Below the pieces are notes generated by a model that was not told the origin of the DNA, did no database searches, and saw only the letters and a list, made by a program, of their open reading frames with translations. Below, piece after piece: positions 20,801 through 28,155 of a DNA stretch of 64,000 nt. Made by a program: the position numbers and the translations under genes. The stretch spans positions 680,477-744,476 of the forward strand of contig MEHQ01002986.1 in NCBI GenBank assembly GCA_008828725.1, read 5' to 3'. Within the stretch, counting starts at the first letter, position 1. Every line of letters starts with the position of its first letter. This DNA comes from Saccharina japonica (taxonomy: Eukaryota > Sar > Phaeophyceae > Laminariales > Laminariaceae).

Positions 20801-21456
20801 GGGCATTGGCAGTATGCTTTTTAGTTGTAAATATAGGTCATGGGGATCGTTCGTCGGGGATATATTCCCAAACCAGGCAAGCACTTTTTTTCGGTTTCCT
20901 CCCGAATCAGTTTTCGGATGAGAGATATAGAGCTCTCCTCAAGTGACCACCCCTCAGAAGGCAAAAACATGGTGCACCTCTCTCTACCGTACGAAGCAGC
21001 TCCCAAAACGGCGAGCGGCTTACCCTTTTCGGCAGGAAAACGGTACCACCACCAATCAAAAACACTATACCAGCTACCTGTATGATACGTATGCGGGCCC
21101 AAACAAAGCGCCCCCTCTACCGTCTCCGGTGTGACGGCACCACCACCAATCAAAAACACTATACCAGCTACCTGTATGATACGTATGCGGGCCCAAACAA
21201 AGCGCCCCCTCTACCGTCTCCGGTGTGACTGGTTCCTTGTCGCCCCTCGCAGATCATGGGCGTGCACCTCGGGATGAACCATCTGACGGATGGGACCACC
21301 TACACGCCGGAGTCGTTCGGGGATGCCGTGGCCGCGGTCCGGGACGCAGACATGGCGTGGCTGGAGAACAGGGACAGGCGTCTGAACTCCTCGTGCCACG
21401 AGTCATGGGCGGAACTTTCGACGTGGAAGTCCTACCGTGTAGACGGTGCCCGCTAG
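5749..21456 (+). CDS. GT31/Fringe-like (DUF604-like) glycosyltransferase, six 3' exons, N-terminus not found
   Basis: I read six exons at 5749-5850, 14631-14741, 15430-15507, 16520-16795, 19294-19410 and 21253-21456. All have AG acceptors and GT donors, and every junction is phase 0, giving about 295 residues. The order of motifs matches GT31 enzymes of the Fringe/DUF604 type: VFVVSNADDKDPDD (early beta strand), WLALGDDDTTFM (DxD-type site for metal and nucleotide sugar), LFWPYGGSGTFVS (the GG-G loop), then NTDVQ|FAQCLKLHGYSM...GFFQME, corresponding to the SDD..L..C....G.....PGFHQ block. Members of this family are Golgi type II membrane enzymes that add a sugar to glycans or glycoproteins; donor and acceptor here are unknown. 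The stem and membrane anchor must lie in exons that I could not find or upstream of the window. Introns are 0.7-8.8 kb and full of transposons. No frame break is seen in these exons, so the gene may be functional. Confidence 0.75.
6495..6518 (+). repeat. interstitial telomere-type repeat (TTAGGG)n
   Basis: About 3.5 perfect TTAGGG units sit in unique-looking sequence inside the first large intron. TTAGGG is the telomere unit of many eukaryotes, including brown algae. The tract is too short, and internally placed, to be a chromosome end. A two-unit trace is also at 28159. Confidence 0.7.
7535..7745 (+). repeat. RX dispersed repeat copy
   Basis: The core is present from CAGCTGGATTGCCAGCAGGG to AACCACCCACACACAAC, with the GTCGACGGGTAG part missing. 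It precedes a SINE by about 140 bp, as in other RX-SINE pairs. Confidence 0.55.
7885..8240 (+). repeat. SINE, subfamily B
   Basis: Degenerate head (CGATGGTCTAATAGTGG), body GAGAGCGCC...GCGTGGGTAGG, AAGCCTACTTTGTGACCCC-like block and the ATAAATGGGATGG tail. TATTAATA occurs at 8021-8028 within the body. Confidence 0.65.
8775..9098 (-). repeat. tRNA-derived SINE, full length
   Basis: The reverse strand starts CGGTCGCCCCGGTGGTCTAA (A box) and has GTCGAGGGTTCGAGTCTCC (B box), then the subfamily B body and the GATAAATAAATGGGATG tail. It is one of the best-preserved heads in the window. Confidence 0.75.
9100..10120. other. intronic sequence, no gene recognised
   Basis: It holds short imperfect repeats of GGACTGG..CTCAGTCC around 9340-9460 and AT-rich DNA (9900-10100). 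No coding signal was found. Confidence 0.4.
10122..10460 (+). repeat. tRNA-derived SINE, full length
   Basis: A box GGTGGTCTAGCAGG and B box GAGGGTTCGAGTCTCC are clear. The body is CTGTCGAGAGCG ... CCCCGGATCTCAGTTACGAC, then GATAATGAATGGGATGG and poly-A. This copy is a good reference for the family. Confidence 0.8.
10560..11462 (+). repeat. tandem duplication unit 1 (RX + spacer + reversed SINE)
   Basis: Order: RX core (10560-10815), a CAGTCGCCATAATCGTAT spacer (about 10870), a block ATCTACTC...GAGACCGGTGTCTGTG (10907-11140), then a reverse-strand SINE (11150-11462). The same order recurs from 11462 to 13475, so this is a roughly 0.9-kb unit duplicated in tandem. Confidence 0.65.
11150..11462 (-). 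repeat. SINE, subfamily A, with head
   Basis: The reverse strand gives CACCGGGG..-type head, a B box near GGGAGTTCGAGACCCCC, body CTAGCGGAAAGCGCGAGAG, and tail. It is joined directly at 11462 to an RX core. Confidence 0.65.
11715..13054 (+). mobile_element. 1.34-kb DNA transposon, 7-bp TSD, CAAGGGCGCAC ends
   Basis: The terminal inverted repeat starts CAAGGGCGCACGAAAAAA on the left and, inverted, CAAGGGCGCACAAAAAA on the right. The flanking direct repeat ATACAGA is exact (11708-11714 and 13055-13061). Poly-G/C and A-rich subterminal blocks are mirrored. It carries one gene-like region on the + strand (11978-12785) that is not a recognisable transposase. A 7-bp TSD is uncommon, and I cannot assign a superfamily. 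Confidence 0.75.
11978..12785 (+). pseudogene. zinc-finger/acidic/basic protein gene of the transposon, with frameshift and stop
   Basis: It starts at ATG 11978 (MSTVSVVEGALSKAPFAKKS), runs to a TAA at 12092, and continues one frame over (extra T at 12092) into LKCKFCSPAEWVWKYCMSHH followed by VKGQHS. This is a C-x2-C ... H-x-type zinc-finger-like pattern, then an Ala/Lys-rich linker, a Glu run of about 50 residues (12410-12550), an in-frame TAA (12555), and a basic nuclear-localisation-like end (RKSRRGAERPRKAFARKI), TGA 12783. The product looks like a nuclear DNA-binding accessory protein of the element. No catalytic core is present. One frameshift and one stop suggest that this copy is dead, unless an intron removes them. 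Antisense ORFs here are artefacts of the Glu repeats. Confidence 0.55.
13470..13690 (-). repeat. RX dispersed repeat copy, inverted
   Basis: It reads TTCTTCACATTAAACCTTCC ... GTCGACATCCAGCACACCCA ... AGTGCAGTAAGCAGAGCAG ... ACCTACCCTGCTAGCAATCC. It abuts the headless SINE at 13475. Confidence 0.65.
13690..14550. other. A-rich tract and TACCGATT-rich region
   Basis: 13690-13910 is A-rich (13808-13826 is nearly pure A). 13950-14200 carries many loose TTACCGATT / CGATACCGATT motifs, an imperfect minisatellite. No coding signal was found before the exon at 14631. Confidence 0.45.
14631..14741 (+). CDS. glycosyltransferase exon b with GDDD motif (37 codons)
   Basis: The acceptor is GTTTTCACAG|GCG and the donor AAG|GTAAGG is near-consensus. 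The exon encodes ACRRYEGMFDWLALGDDD and continues TTFMYHRAKDFLRHIDHTK. W-x4-GDDDT is the metal/nucleotide-sugar site typical of GT31 DUF604-type enzymes. This is the strongest single piece of family evidence in the window. Confidence 0.8.
15430..15507 (+). CDS. glycosyltransferase exon c (26 codons)
   Basis: The acceptor is TATATATAG|CCG and the donor is GAG|GTGAGA, phase 0 on both sides. The exon encodes PVAIGRVDGLSRSAG and continues to CFSPE, fitting the segment after the DDD helix where GT31 enzymes have a hydrophobic 'YIG' strand. Coordinates rest on splice signals and frame only. Confidence 0.6.
16520..16795 (+). CDS. glycosyltransferase exon d with GGSG loop (92 codons)
   Basis: The acceptor is CGCGCGCAG|GAC and the donor is CAG|GTACTG. 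The exon encodes a Cys-rich stretch (NGCCKDFTRPCK), an acidic Tyr-rich stretch (EFDYDDYG), then GGLFWPYGGSGTFVSAGLV, and ends WGHCATVFGTMNTDVQ. The YGGSGTFVS loop corresponds to the YGGGG/FGGAG segment of Fringe-like enzymes. The terminal TDVQ corresponds to the SDD/EDV position that closes the active site. The two extra Cys pairs suggest disulphides in a lumenal domain (inference). Confidence 0.75.
17022..17345. repeat. two tandem copies of a ~155-bp repeat
   Basis: GACGTATGGTAGA(G/A)ACGCG at 17022 and 17186 is followed by TAGCCCGCTT(T/C)AGGCAAA, GCCATTACTAAAT and CTCTCAACTGACGAATT in both copies. The copies are diverged. Confidence 0.6.
18039..18248. mobile_element. Tourist-like (PIF/Harbinger-type) foldback MITE
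   Basis: The ends are GGGCCCATAATAACGAGTAC and its inverse, with very long inverted arms (TTCATTGGTCA...CACGCACCA and its complement), so the 210-bp element is nearly one hairpin. A 3-bp TSD TTA lies at 18036-18038 and 18249-18251. GGGCCC ends with a TTA/TAA TSD fit Tourist-type MITEs. Confidence 0.7.
18640..18905 (+). repeat. SINE, subfamily A, headless
   Basis: It starts near TTTTCTCGCAAAAAATATATTGACTAGC and runs to AAAATAAATGGGATGG. TATTAATA (18850-18857) is inserted at the CTAG of the consensus CGACTAGGGAGGG. Confidence 0.6.
19294..19410 (+). CDS. glycosyltransferase exon e (39 codons)
   Basis: I placed the acceptor at GTGAAG|TTC because NTDVQ then joins directly to FAQCLKLHGYSMGRYPAGFF, the spacing expected in GT31/DUF604 proteins. 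The donor is CAG|GTGAAT. The paralogue at 40331-40447 has exactly the same length and the same acceptor position. The frame is also open upstream (FVHPPCRSIVK), so an earlier acceptor is possible. Confidence 0.7.
20060..20510. mobile_element. MITE family M (GGTAGAGGT-ended), copy with nested Tourist element
   Basis: The left end is ACGCGTGCTACGGTAGAGG..GGTATACC and the right end is GGTGCACGCCTATCGTAGCATGCGT: imperfect inverted repeats. The interior holds GGCTGAATCG...GAGCTCCTTAA..CCCAAATTCGTCGGACTTTC. The 211-bp insertion at 20129 splits CTCCTTAACCC. Related copies: about 17900-18440, 20690-21000, 25830-25990, 40590-40925, 41310-41580, 47273-47530 and 56168-56425; weaker ones near 16200-16420 and 19020-19120. 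Confidence 0.55.
20129..20339. mobile_element. Tourist-like MITE, second copy, nested in MITE M
   Basis: The ends are GAGCCCATATTAACGAGTAT and ...GTTAAAACGGGCCC, with TSD TAA at 20126-20128 and 20340-20342. The empty site CTCCTTAACCC is visible in other M copies (for example near 20020), so the boundaries are certain. Same family as 18039-18248. Confidence 0.8.
21048..21231. repeat. perfect ~91-bp tandem duplication
   Basis: The block from CACCACCAATCAAAAACACT to CTACCGTCTCCGGTGTGAC occurs twice in a row without visible changes. It lies just before the acceptor of the terminal glycosyltransferase exon. Confidence 0.75.
21253..21456 (+). CDS. glycosyltransferase terminal exon f (67 codons and stop)
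   Basis: The acceptor is CCCTCGCAG|ATC and the exon ends in TAG. It encodes IMGVHLGMNHLTDGTTYTPE, then SFGDAVAAVRDADMAWLENR and a C-terminal CHESWAELSTWKSY. The paralogous exon at 41783-41971 matches it over its whole length, and two broken copies (near 24500 and 25400) keep the CHESWAE core. Downstream sequence (22200-22650) resembles sequence downstream of the second copy (42160-42300), suggesting that the duplicated unit includes the 3' flank. Confidence 0.75.
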   Translation: MMGVHLGMNHLTDGTTYTPESFGDAVAAVRDADMAWLENRDRRLNSSCHESWAELSTWKSYRVDGAR

Positions 21457-22640
21457 CAACAAGAACGTCATTTTTGTTTTCCGTAGACAGGGCTGAAATT
21501 CCTGCGCACTTGGTTGCCACCGTTTTGAATGGGCACAGTTGGATTGGGCCCAGGCAGGGCTAACTACCATTGATTGGCTAGTGATATACCTGCTCGGCAA
21601 TAGGGTAAAGCACTGATTGGCCACAAAATGTCTGACCGACTATTCGTGACTACTACCGACTATTATTACGGGTGATCACAGTAATGGTAAATAGGGGGAC
21701 CTACGGTACACAGACATGCTTCTTTTTTTTACGAACAAAATGTGGTCCCTATTTACCATCGTCCACCGTAATCAGTACGCTCCCTCAACGGAGGAACTGT
21801 TCAATAAGGCATGCCTTTATCTCTGGAAAACCCTTAAATTTCGTTTTTTTTTTTTTAAAATATATATACGGTACCGTACTGGATCCATTTCCTATTTTGA
21901 TGCCACCAATTGAGCACAGACAATACATTATTGGCTTCTTAGTGGTATATGCATACCTGGTATCCTATTAATAGCACTTTTCGACCGAAACTTTTGTTTC
22001 TGAGAGAGGATGGGGGGGGCGGGGGGGGGGGGGCTTCTCAGTCCAAGAACAACGTACGACCCAATGTCGCCGAAATACCGTTGAAATTTGATTTTAACGA
22101 TATACCTGGTATATATGGGGTTTGCACTTTATTTTGCATGAGGGTCAGTTTTTTTTTTTATGAGGGGCGTTATGTTGTAGGGCTCCTCCAGCCGTGAGAG
22201 GGAGCCTCCGAAATATGGCGCCCGCCCAGATCGTCGCATGGCTCTACCAATAGTATAGGGGGTTTATTTAGTGTGGAACCTTACCTTGAGCACCGATTTT
22301 GTTTTTTGGTCCACTTGAAGTTTGATAGCGTGAGAAAAAAAAGCCTCCTCAAATTCGTCGGGGGCCGACTTGTCTTGAGAGTAGGGGGCGCCCTAATAGC
22401 ATAGGGGATTTATTTAGTATGGCACCCTACCCGGAGCGCACCGATTTGGTTTCGGTCCATTATTTAATTTTGATCCGTGAGAAAAACAGGTGCCTCGATT
22501 TCATAGGGGAGGACCTAATTTTCTTGAGAATGAGCGCGCCCATTTGTTTCTCTAGTAGTAGTAGTGTTGTGCGTGTAAGTCAGATTAGAAAACCGATTCC
22601 GAGCTGGATGCACGCTTGAATGGTTTTACAAAACTGAACG
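21457..22640. other. 3' flank of the glycosyltransferase gene, with a diverged tandem repeat
   Basis: 22218-22395 and 22396-22545 are diverged copies (GGGGGCGCCCTAATAGCATA, GGTTTATTTAGTGTGG, CCGTGAGAAAAA blocks). The part 22550-22650 resembles 42240-42310 downstream of the second gene copy. A run of G with one C is at 22014-22032. No other gene is seen. Confidence 0.4.
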
Positions 22641-22776
22641 GATGAGATCTGCGGGCAGTTTTGGTAAGAAATCTTGAGGTCGGGTGTTAGGTTATCATCC
22701 AGATGTTAGGCTACTATCCACATGCTACGCTAGCATTTGGATGTTGGGCCAACATCTATATATCCTGGACGAAATG

Positions 22777-22835
22777 ACGCGTGTGTCGAGGCTCTGTCGG
22801 TGTGCAGGGAGATGTCAGAGCCTCGACATACGCGT
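22777..22835. other. 20-bp-stem hairpin
   Basis: ACGCGTGTGTCGAGGCTCTG is followed by a 19-nt loop and CAGAGCCTCGACATACGCGT. All 20 positions pair in RNA, with one G-U. No element ends or TSD are evident. Confidence 0.6.
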
Positions 22836-22839
22836 TATT

Positions 22840-24399
22840 ATTTCAGTAGATTTCTTGTTTTTGTTTATTTTAGTCGGCGAGCGCCCATATGATAGGTCTA
22901 CCTACTTTCCTAATTTGTTTATAATTTCTATAAGCTACGTATATTTCTGTAACGTCTGTTTTTCCTATATGCACTTCGAAGTAAACGGGATGGCCGATAC
23001 TGCTGTTGTGCAGCAGAATAGCAATCTCACTACGAGGGCAGATGGATAAGTGATTACAGTACACCGAGAGTAGGTATACGTTGCATTTTTATATATGCTC
23101 TGCGTGATGCAGATAGTGTTTGTTTCAGCGCCGGATGTGCACGACTACGGCTCTTTCCCATTGACGCTTTCGGGAGTGGCATCCGTATGTATGTACGCAT
23201 GCATGGTGTACGGCTCTTTCTTGCGAGCAATTCGTCATCATGGCGGCCAAAGGGACATAAAGATTATCTACCCGTACGGTAGCAGTAGATCATGATATGC
23301 AGTGGTGCGTGAAAGGGCCAATTAAAGCGGCCGTGGAAATCTTGTGGTGTGACATACGGGCAGGGACTCGTTCTATAGACACGAGTGTCAGCGTGCCCGG
23401 GTATAGGTTCGCCGAGGGCACGATAGGGGTGGTTAATTGTTTGTTTTCGGCCGAAACCTTCTCTTTCCGACTGCCGGGGGGGGGAGGGGGCTCCATAAGC
23501 GAGGAACTCCCCGATAAAAGGCATGCCTCACCCGTTGGAACACCGTTTGTGGTTCATCTTGTTGCTCGTCGTGTACGCAGAGGCCATTGGGGCGTAACGG
23601 TTTCATATTTTTTCACGAGGCGGGTTCTGGGTGAGATGGGTGGGTGGGTGAGGAGTGAAAAACTCCTCAAGCGAAAAGCCCCACAGACAAACCGGGGCAC
23701 CCCTATGATACATCCGTAGCGTGTTCCCTTGGTCAGAAATCTCTCTCTTCTCTCTCGGGTTACGGAGTTTATGGAGGCGTGTTGAGTCAGGGGATTCATC
23801 ACTCGCTTGTGGTGACGGAGTATATGGAGGCGTGGTGAGTCAGGGGATCCATCCCCCCACTGTATGATAGTTTTTTTTTTTTTGTATGGATTTTTTCGGT
23901 TTTAAAGTGCCTTCTGACCGACGGAGATGCTATAAAAAGTGGGCAATACAACCAGTTACTACTACTACTACTGCTGTTGTTGTAGTAGTATATGATAGTT
24001 TTTACTGCAGTACAGTAAGTAGTGGTAGTTTTGCTTTAGGACTGACTACAGTAGTAGTAGCATTCGTATTAATAGCGCATGTATATGCATGTTGGGGTGG
24101 GATGTCGGGCTCGTGTGAGGAACTCGGAATCAATAAGGCACTACTACACCTGCAAGGCATTGCTCAAGGGTAGGATGCTGGTCACGTTAGGGAGCTCTAC
24201 GCTTTACCCAAGAACCCCCTTCGAGAAGACCTCTGCCAGCTGGGGCCGACATATATGTATCCACAATCCGGTTTGGGATACTATAGGTATTTAACGTACA
24301 ACAACACGAGTGTTGGTATATATACTTGTAACATAGGATTCGGTTGAGGAGCCCCGTCTTCTGTGAGAAAACGGTCCGCCTCCACAATAAGTGCAAACC
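22840..24399. other. repeat-like sequence, no gene recognised
   Basis: It contains MITE M-like pieces near 23430-23720 and a short duplicated motif (GGAGGCGTG(T/G)TGAGTCAGGG at 23773 and 23829). A run of CTACTACTACTACTG is near 23960. Nothing coding is supported. Confidence 0.35.
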
Positions 24400-24605
24400 C
24401 CGATCGTGGCGAGGGCTCTTTAGTTCGCACCTTGAAAGACTGAAAGGCGTCGCTCGGATGCTAAGAGCTACAAAACAGACTCGTTTTGATGTGGCTTCGG
24501 GACGCTGTAGCCGGGGCTCGGGATGAGGGCAGGCATGGTGTAGACGAGAAACAATAGCATGCGCCGAGGCATCTGCTGGGAGTCATGGGCGGAGCTCTCG
24601 AGGTG
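24400..24605 (+). pseudogene. broken copy of glycosyltransferase terminal exon
   Basis: By eye this aligns with the terminal exons at 21253 and 41783: CACCTTGAAAGACTGAAAG, then a block like 'cggatg..agc..ta.a..agactcgtttt', then GAGTCATGGGCGGAGCTCTC at 24574-24593 (ESWAEL). It has lost the reading frame and gained stops. No recognisable exon e lies just upstream. It is a decayed third copy of the gene end. Confidence 0.55.
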
Positions 24606-25014
24606 ATAGGCGCACAGCAGTAGTCGAGTTCAACCCTGTGTTTTCTGTCGCCGTCAGGTACTCGCTACGCAGCAGGATACGTGAGATTGTTGTCAGCTCG
24701 TGTTGATTGGTGGGTTGGGTGGGAATTGGGAATGGTATAGCAGGGTCATTTGCGAGTATTACAAGATGATACGTACGATAGCTGTGTGTATTTCGGTAGT
24801 GTGTTCTTCTTTGTTTTTGTTGTTTCGTACATATGTCGTTCTTTCGTTTTCATGTTTATCTTACTTTTTCTGCATTTCTGTCTACGTGTTTCTGCCGGCA
24901 CCGGCTAAGAGGATTTCGCTCTTGGGATTTCTTGGGTGGCTGCCGAAGCCCGGAAACGAAAGCCCGACGTCATGTTTCTCTTTTTCAATGTATTTGCGTC
25001 GCTGGCGTGGAGAT

Positions 25015-25340
25015 GTAGTTTGTGTCTCTCTAGGATTAACAAAAACCGGCACGGACACTGGGTGTGCTGGATGTCGACGGGAAAAATAACGGTATAATGT
25101 GAAGAATACACACTACGTACATGGGGTTGAGCTTGTCGTATCCAGTGCGACGATGGCATGGCATTGCATTTTCTACTCTGCTTACTGCATTATTACAATG
25201 CAGTTTATCTGGGTGTCGTGGCTTAGTGATCACAGAGCATATACTCGACTCGCACATCATATCAGGATGAAGCATCGGAACGGACGCTGGGTTTGCTGGA
25301 TGTCAACAGGTATCATAAACGGTTCATTGCGAAGAAAAAA
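25015..25340 (+). repeat. two RX copies in tandem
   Basis: The first (25015-25115) has CTCTCTAGGATTAAC and GGACACTGGGTGTGCTGGAT. The second (25150-25340) has GCATTGCATTTTCTACTCTG, GATGAAGCATCGGAACGG and a CA-rich end. Both are diverged from the core. Confidence 0.55.
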
Positions 25341-25380
25341 CACACACATACACATACACACCACACCCACTCTCTGTACG

Positions 25381-25425
25381 AGTAGGCCACGAGTCGTGGG
25401 CGGAGCGTTTAGAGTGGAAATTGGA
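25381..25425 (+). pseudogene. fragment of glycosyltransferase terminal exon
   Basis: A short segment reads GHESWAERLEWK, matching CHESWAELSTWK and CHESWASLSRWK of the two better copies. It directly follows an RX repeat copy (25150-25340). Only about 45 bp are recognisable. Confidence 0.45.
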
Positions 25426-26370
25426 AATACGTATCACATCCATAGATATGGTCAGATTCCCACCGCAAACTTTGTAACTGGCTTGGAGAAATAATACTTG
25501 TCCTATTTGGTACGGTTTTGCGGCGGTCGAAACTCTCGACGTGCGCCGTAAACGTATCAGGCATCTGCTAAGTAATGGGTAGAACCGAGTTATCACCACG
25601 CTCCTCGCGTAAGGAGCTGTGTACCTGCCCCCAACAACCGACTGTTGTTTTTGGAAAATTGGTTACACGCCAATAATAGAGAGTTTTGTTTTGTTTTGTT
25701 TTGTGGCGCGGCCGACGAAATCACCAGTAGTAGTGAACTAAGATGATACATCATTCATTGTCATTTCATTGTGTTGGCCACCCGACACTTGGTACTGCTA
25801 TACCGCGCACATAGCCGGTGGTTTTGCAGACAAAAGGACGCATGTTCGTACGGTAGAGGTGCACCCTGTGTTTTCTCAGGGAGGTCACTTAAGGAGCTCT
25901 ATACCCCACTCAAAAACTGATTTGGGAGGAAAACAAAAGTGCTACGAGCTGGTTCCAGCGAGAGCAGGAACGTTTCGGCTTCAGACGTTTTCGCCCTAAT
26001 TGAAAACGAGTTGGAAAACGAAATTTGGCAGGGTTGTTCTTCATGACCTTACGAAAAACAAAAGTCATGATGGCCTTTTTAGAACAAATGTTTTTTCGGT
26101 GAAGGAGGTACATTTTTACATTTAAAAAAAACATCGGCAACTTTTACCCAAAATTACCGACGAAAAAAAGCAAAAATAAAAAAAGGCCGTCATCACGAAG
26201 TTTCGTATGCTTTGTGAAGAACAACCCTGCCACATTTCGTTCTCCAACTCTTCTCGGATCCGGGCGCTAAAGTGATTTCCGTGAAAGCAAATGTCTCCCT
26301 AAGGTTTCTAAAGAGCTCGATACATTGTTCCAGTAGTTTAGCAGGCGTTTATTGTAAGCAGGGCTTGTCA
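25426..26370. other. MITE M remnant and AT-rich sequence
   Basis: 25830-25990 carries GGTAGAGGTGCACC...GGAGCTCTATACC, typical of MITE M. The rest shows no gene or repeat that I can support. Confidence 0.35.
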
Positions 26371-26374
26371 TGGG

Positions 26375-26840
26375 CCGTTTGTCCGGGCCGGGCCGGGCCG
26401 GGCCGATCTGAAAATTGTGACGGACCGGGCCGGGCCGAGACTTTTGAAAATGTGATGGGTCGGGCCGGGCCGGGCCGATACTTTTGAAACATTTATGGGC
26501 CGGCCGGGCCGGGTCGTCATCATTTGAAAATGTGATGGGCTGGGCCGGGCCGGGCCTCGGCCCATCCTCTGAGAATGTGATGGGCCGGGCCGGGCCGCAG
26601 CCCATCCCCTCGAATTTTGATGGGCCGGGCCGGGCCGCGGCCCATGAGATGCGGGCTCTTCATGGGCCGCTCCGCCCGGCCCATAAGGCGGCCCATTTGT
26701 TTTGACGGGGCGGCCCTGACCGCTGCCCATGATATATGGTGTGCTACCGATACTGCTACTACGACCTCCACTGTGCCCATGAGGCGGCCCACGTATTTTG
26801 ACGGGTCCGCCAGGTCCGCGGCCTATGATATGTGGTGTAG
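26375..26840. repeat. GGCCGGGCCGGGCC-rich tandem array, block 1
   Basis: Units of about 50-60 bp consist of (GGGCC)n cores separated by spacers such as CTTTTGAAAATGTGAT. The unit is decayed towards the end (26700-26840). ORFs reading 'GPGRAGPGR' on either strand are translations of the array, not genes. Confidence 0.75.
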
Positions 26841-27072
26841 TACTGCTGTGATACAGCTACGAGGTTTTGGATGTATTTGGGTCGCTGTCCGCCAAAAACA
26901 GCTACGTCCGTACGATGCATCTCTGGCAAATCGCCTCGGGTACTATGATGCCTTGTGCAAATGTCGGAGGAAAGCCTTGGTACCGTAGTGGGTGTACGGA
27001 CGACCCTTCTCGCCGTCTCCGCGACGAAGGCAGCATGACGCTCTTGTCCTGGTTCGTCCCGCGGCAGCGTAA

Positions 27073-27195
27073 TGTATGGCAGTAGTAGTACCGGGTGTTT
27101 CAGCAGCATGTACGTTTGCAGCAGTACCGGGTGTTGCAGCAGCATGTTGCATCGCAGCAGTAGTACCGGGTGTTGCAGCAGCACGTGCTACTGCT
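27073..27195. repeat. short minisatellite (CAGCAGTAGTACCGGGTGTT)
   Basis: About four imperfect units of roughly 25-36 bp: CCGGGTGTTGCAGCAGCA plus variable ends. Confidence 0.65.
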
Positions 27196-27439
27196 GCGGC
27201 TACTGCAGGTGCTTTTCAGGAGCACGAGGGGGTGGTGGTCCACAGTCGAGACGGAAGTTATCCGACAAAGGCGTTGATGCGGCAGAATTGTGTGAGTAGC
27301 GGGTGCTGGTTAGGTGTATCATGGGCCGAAAACAGCTGTACCTCCAAATGCAGACTGGAAAATTCAACGAAAAATCAACAATTAAATGGAACAAAATCTC
27401 GTCAGCGTACATTCATACACCTTTCAGTACGGGACAAGA

Positions 27440-27800
27440 CATGGGCCGGGCCATAGGGCGGCCCGTCAAATTCACGGGCCGGCCCATGAAACTTGTCTGG
27501 CCGGCCCATATAGAGCCCGTGTCTCATGGGCCTCGCTGCCATGTGATGGGCCGGGCCGAGCCCGGCTGAGACTTCTGGAAAAACGATGGGCCGGGCCGGG
27601 CCGGGCCGTGACTGTTTGAAAATATGATCGGCTGGGCCGGGCCGCGCCCCCCTCCCCTGGAACATTGGTGGGCCGGGCCGAGTCGCGGCTCATACTCTGA
27701 ACATTTGACAGGCCGGGCCGGGCCGCGGCCCATCATATCGAAAATGGATGGGCCAGGCCGGGCCGGCCGGGCCGGTCGGGCCGGCCCAACCCCGGGCCGG
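27440..27800. repeat. GGCCGGGCCGGGCC-rich tandem array, block 2
   Basis: Same unit type as the block at 26375 (GGGCCGGGCC cores, GAAAATATGAT-type spacers). The two blocks flank about 600 bp of other DNA. It is joined directly to a SINE tail at about 27815. Confidence 0.75.
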
Positions 27801-27829
27801 CCAATCAACGTCGGCCCATTTTTTTGTTT

Positions 27830-28155
27830 TTTGTTTTTTCCATCCCATTTATTATCTTCGCACTTCTGTCTTTCTCCCTCCCTAGTCGTAACTCAGATCC
27901 GGGGTCACAAAGTAGGCTCCTCTCCCTCCTCCCCCACTACGGTGCTTGCCTTGATTTTTATCGCGCAGAGAGTTCAGCCTTCCCAACGCTTGTCGATTTT
28001 CATCGAATTTTGCTAACTCACGCTCTCGCGCTTTACGCTAGTCAAGATATTTTGGCGAGAAAAAGTCCCTACGAACATGCACTCGGGGGGGCTCGAACTC
28101 GCGACCTTGACGCTAACAGGCTTCGTGGTTACCTGCTAGCCCACCGGGGCGACCG
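27830..28155 (-). repeat. tRNA-derived SINE, full length (subfamily A)
   Basis: The reverse strand reads GGTCGCCCCGGTGGGCTAGC (A box), GTCGCGAGTTCGAGCCC (B box), body CTAGCGTAAAGCGCGAGAGC ... and tail AATAAATGGGATGG. It is the best full-length subfamily A copy here. Confidence 0.8.

Noticed and set aside
26272..26792. Gly/Pro/Arg-rich ORFs such as GPGRAGPGR
   Set aside because: Translation of the GGGCC tandem array on all frames, without a plausible start or domain.
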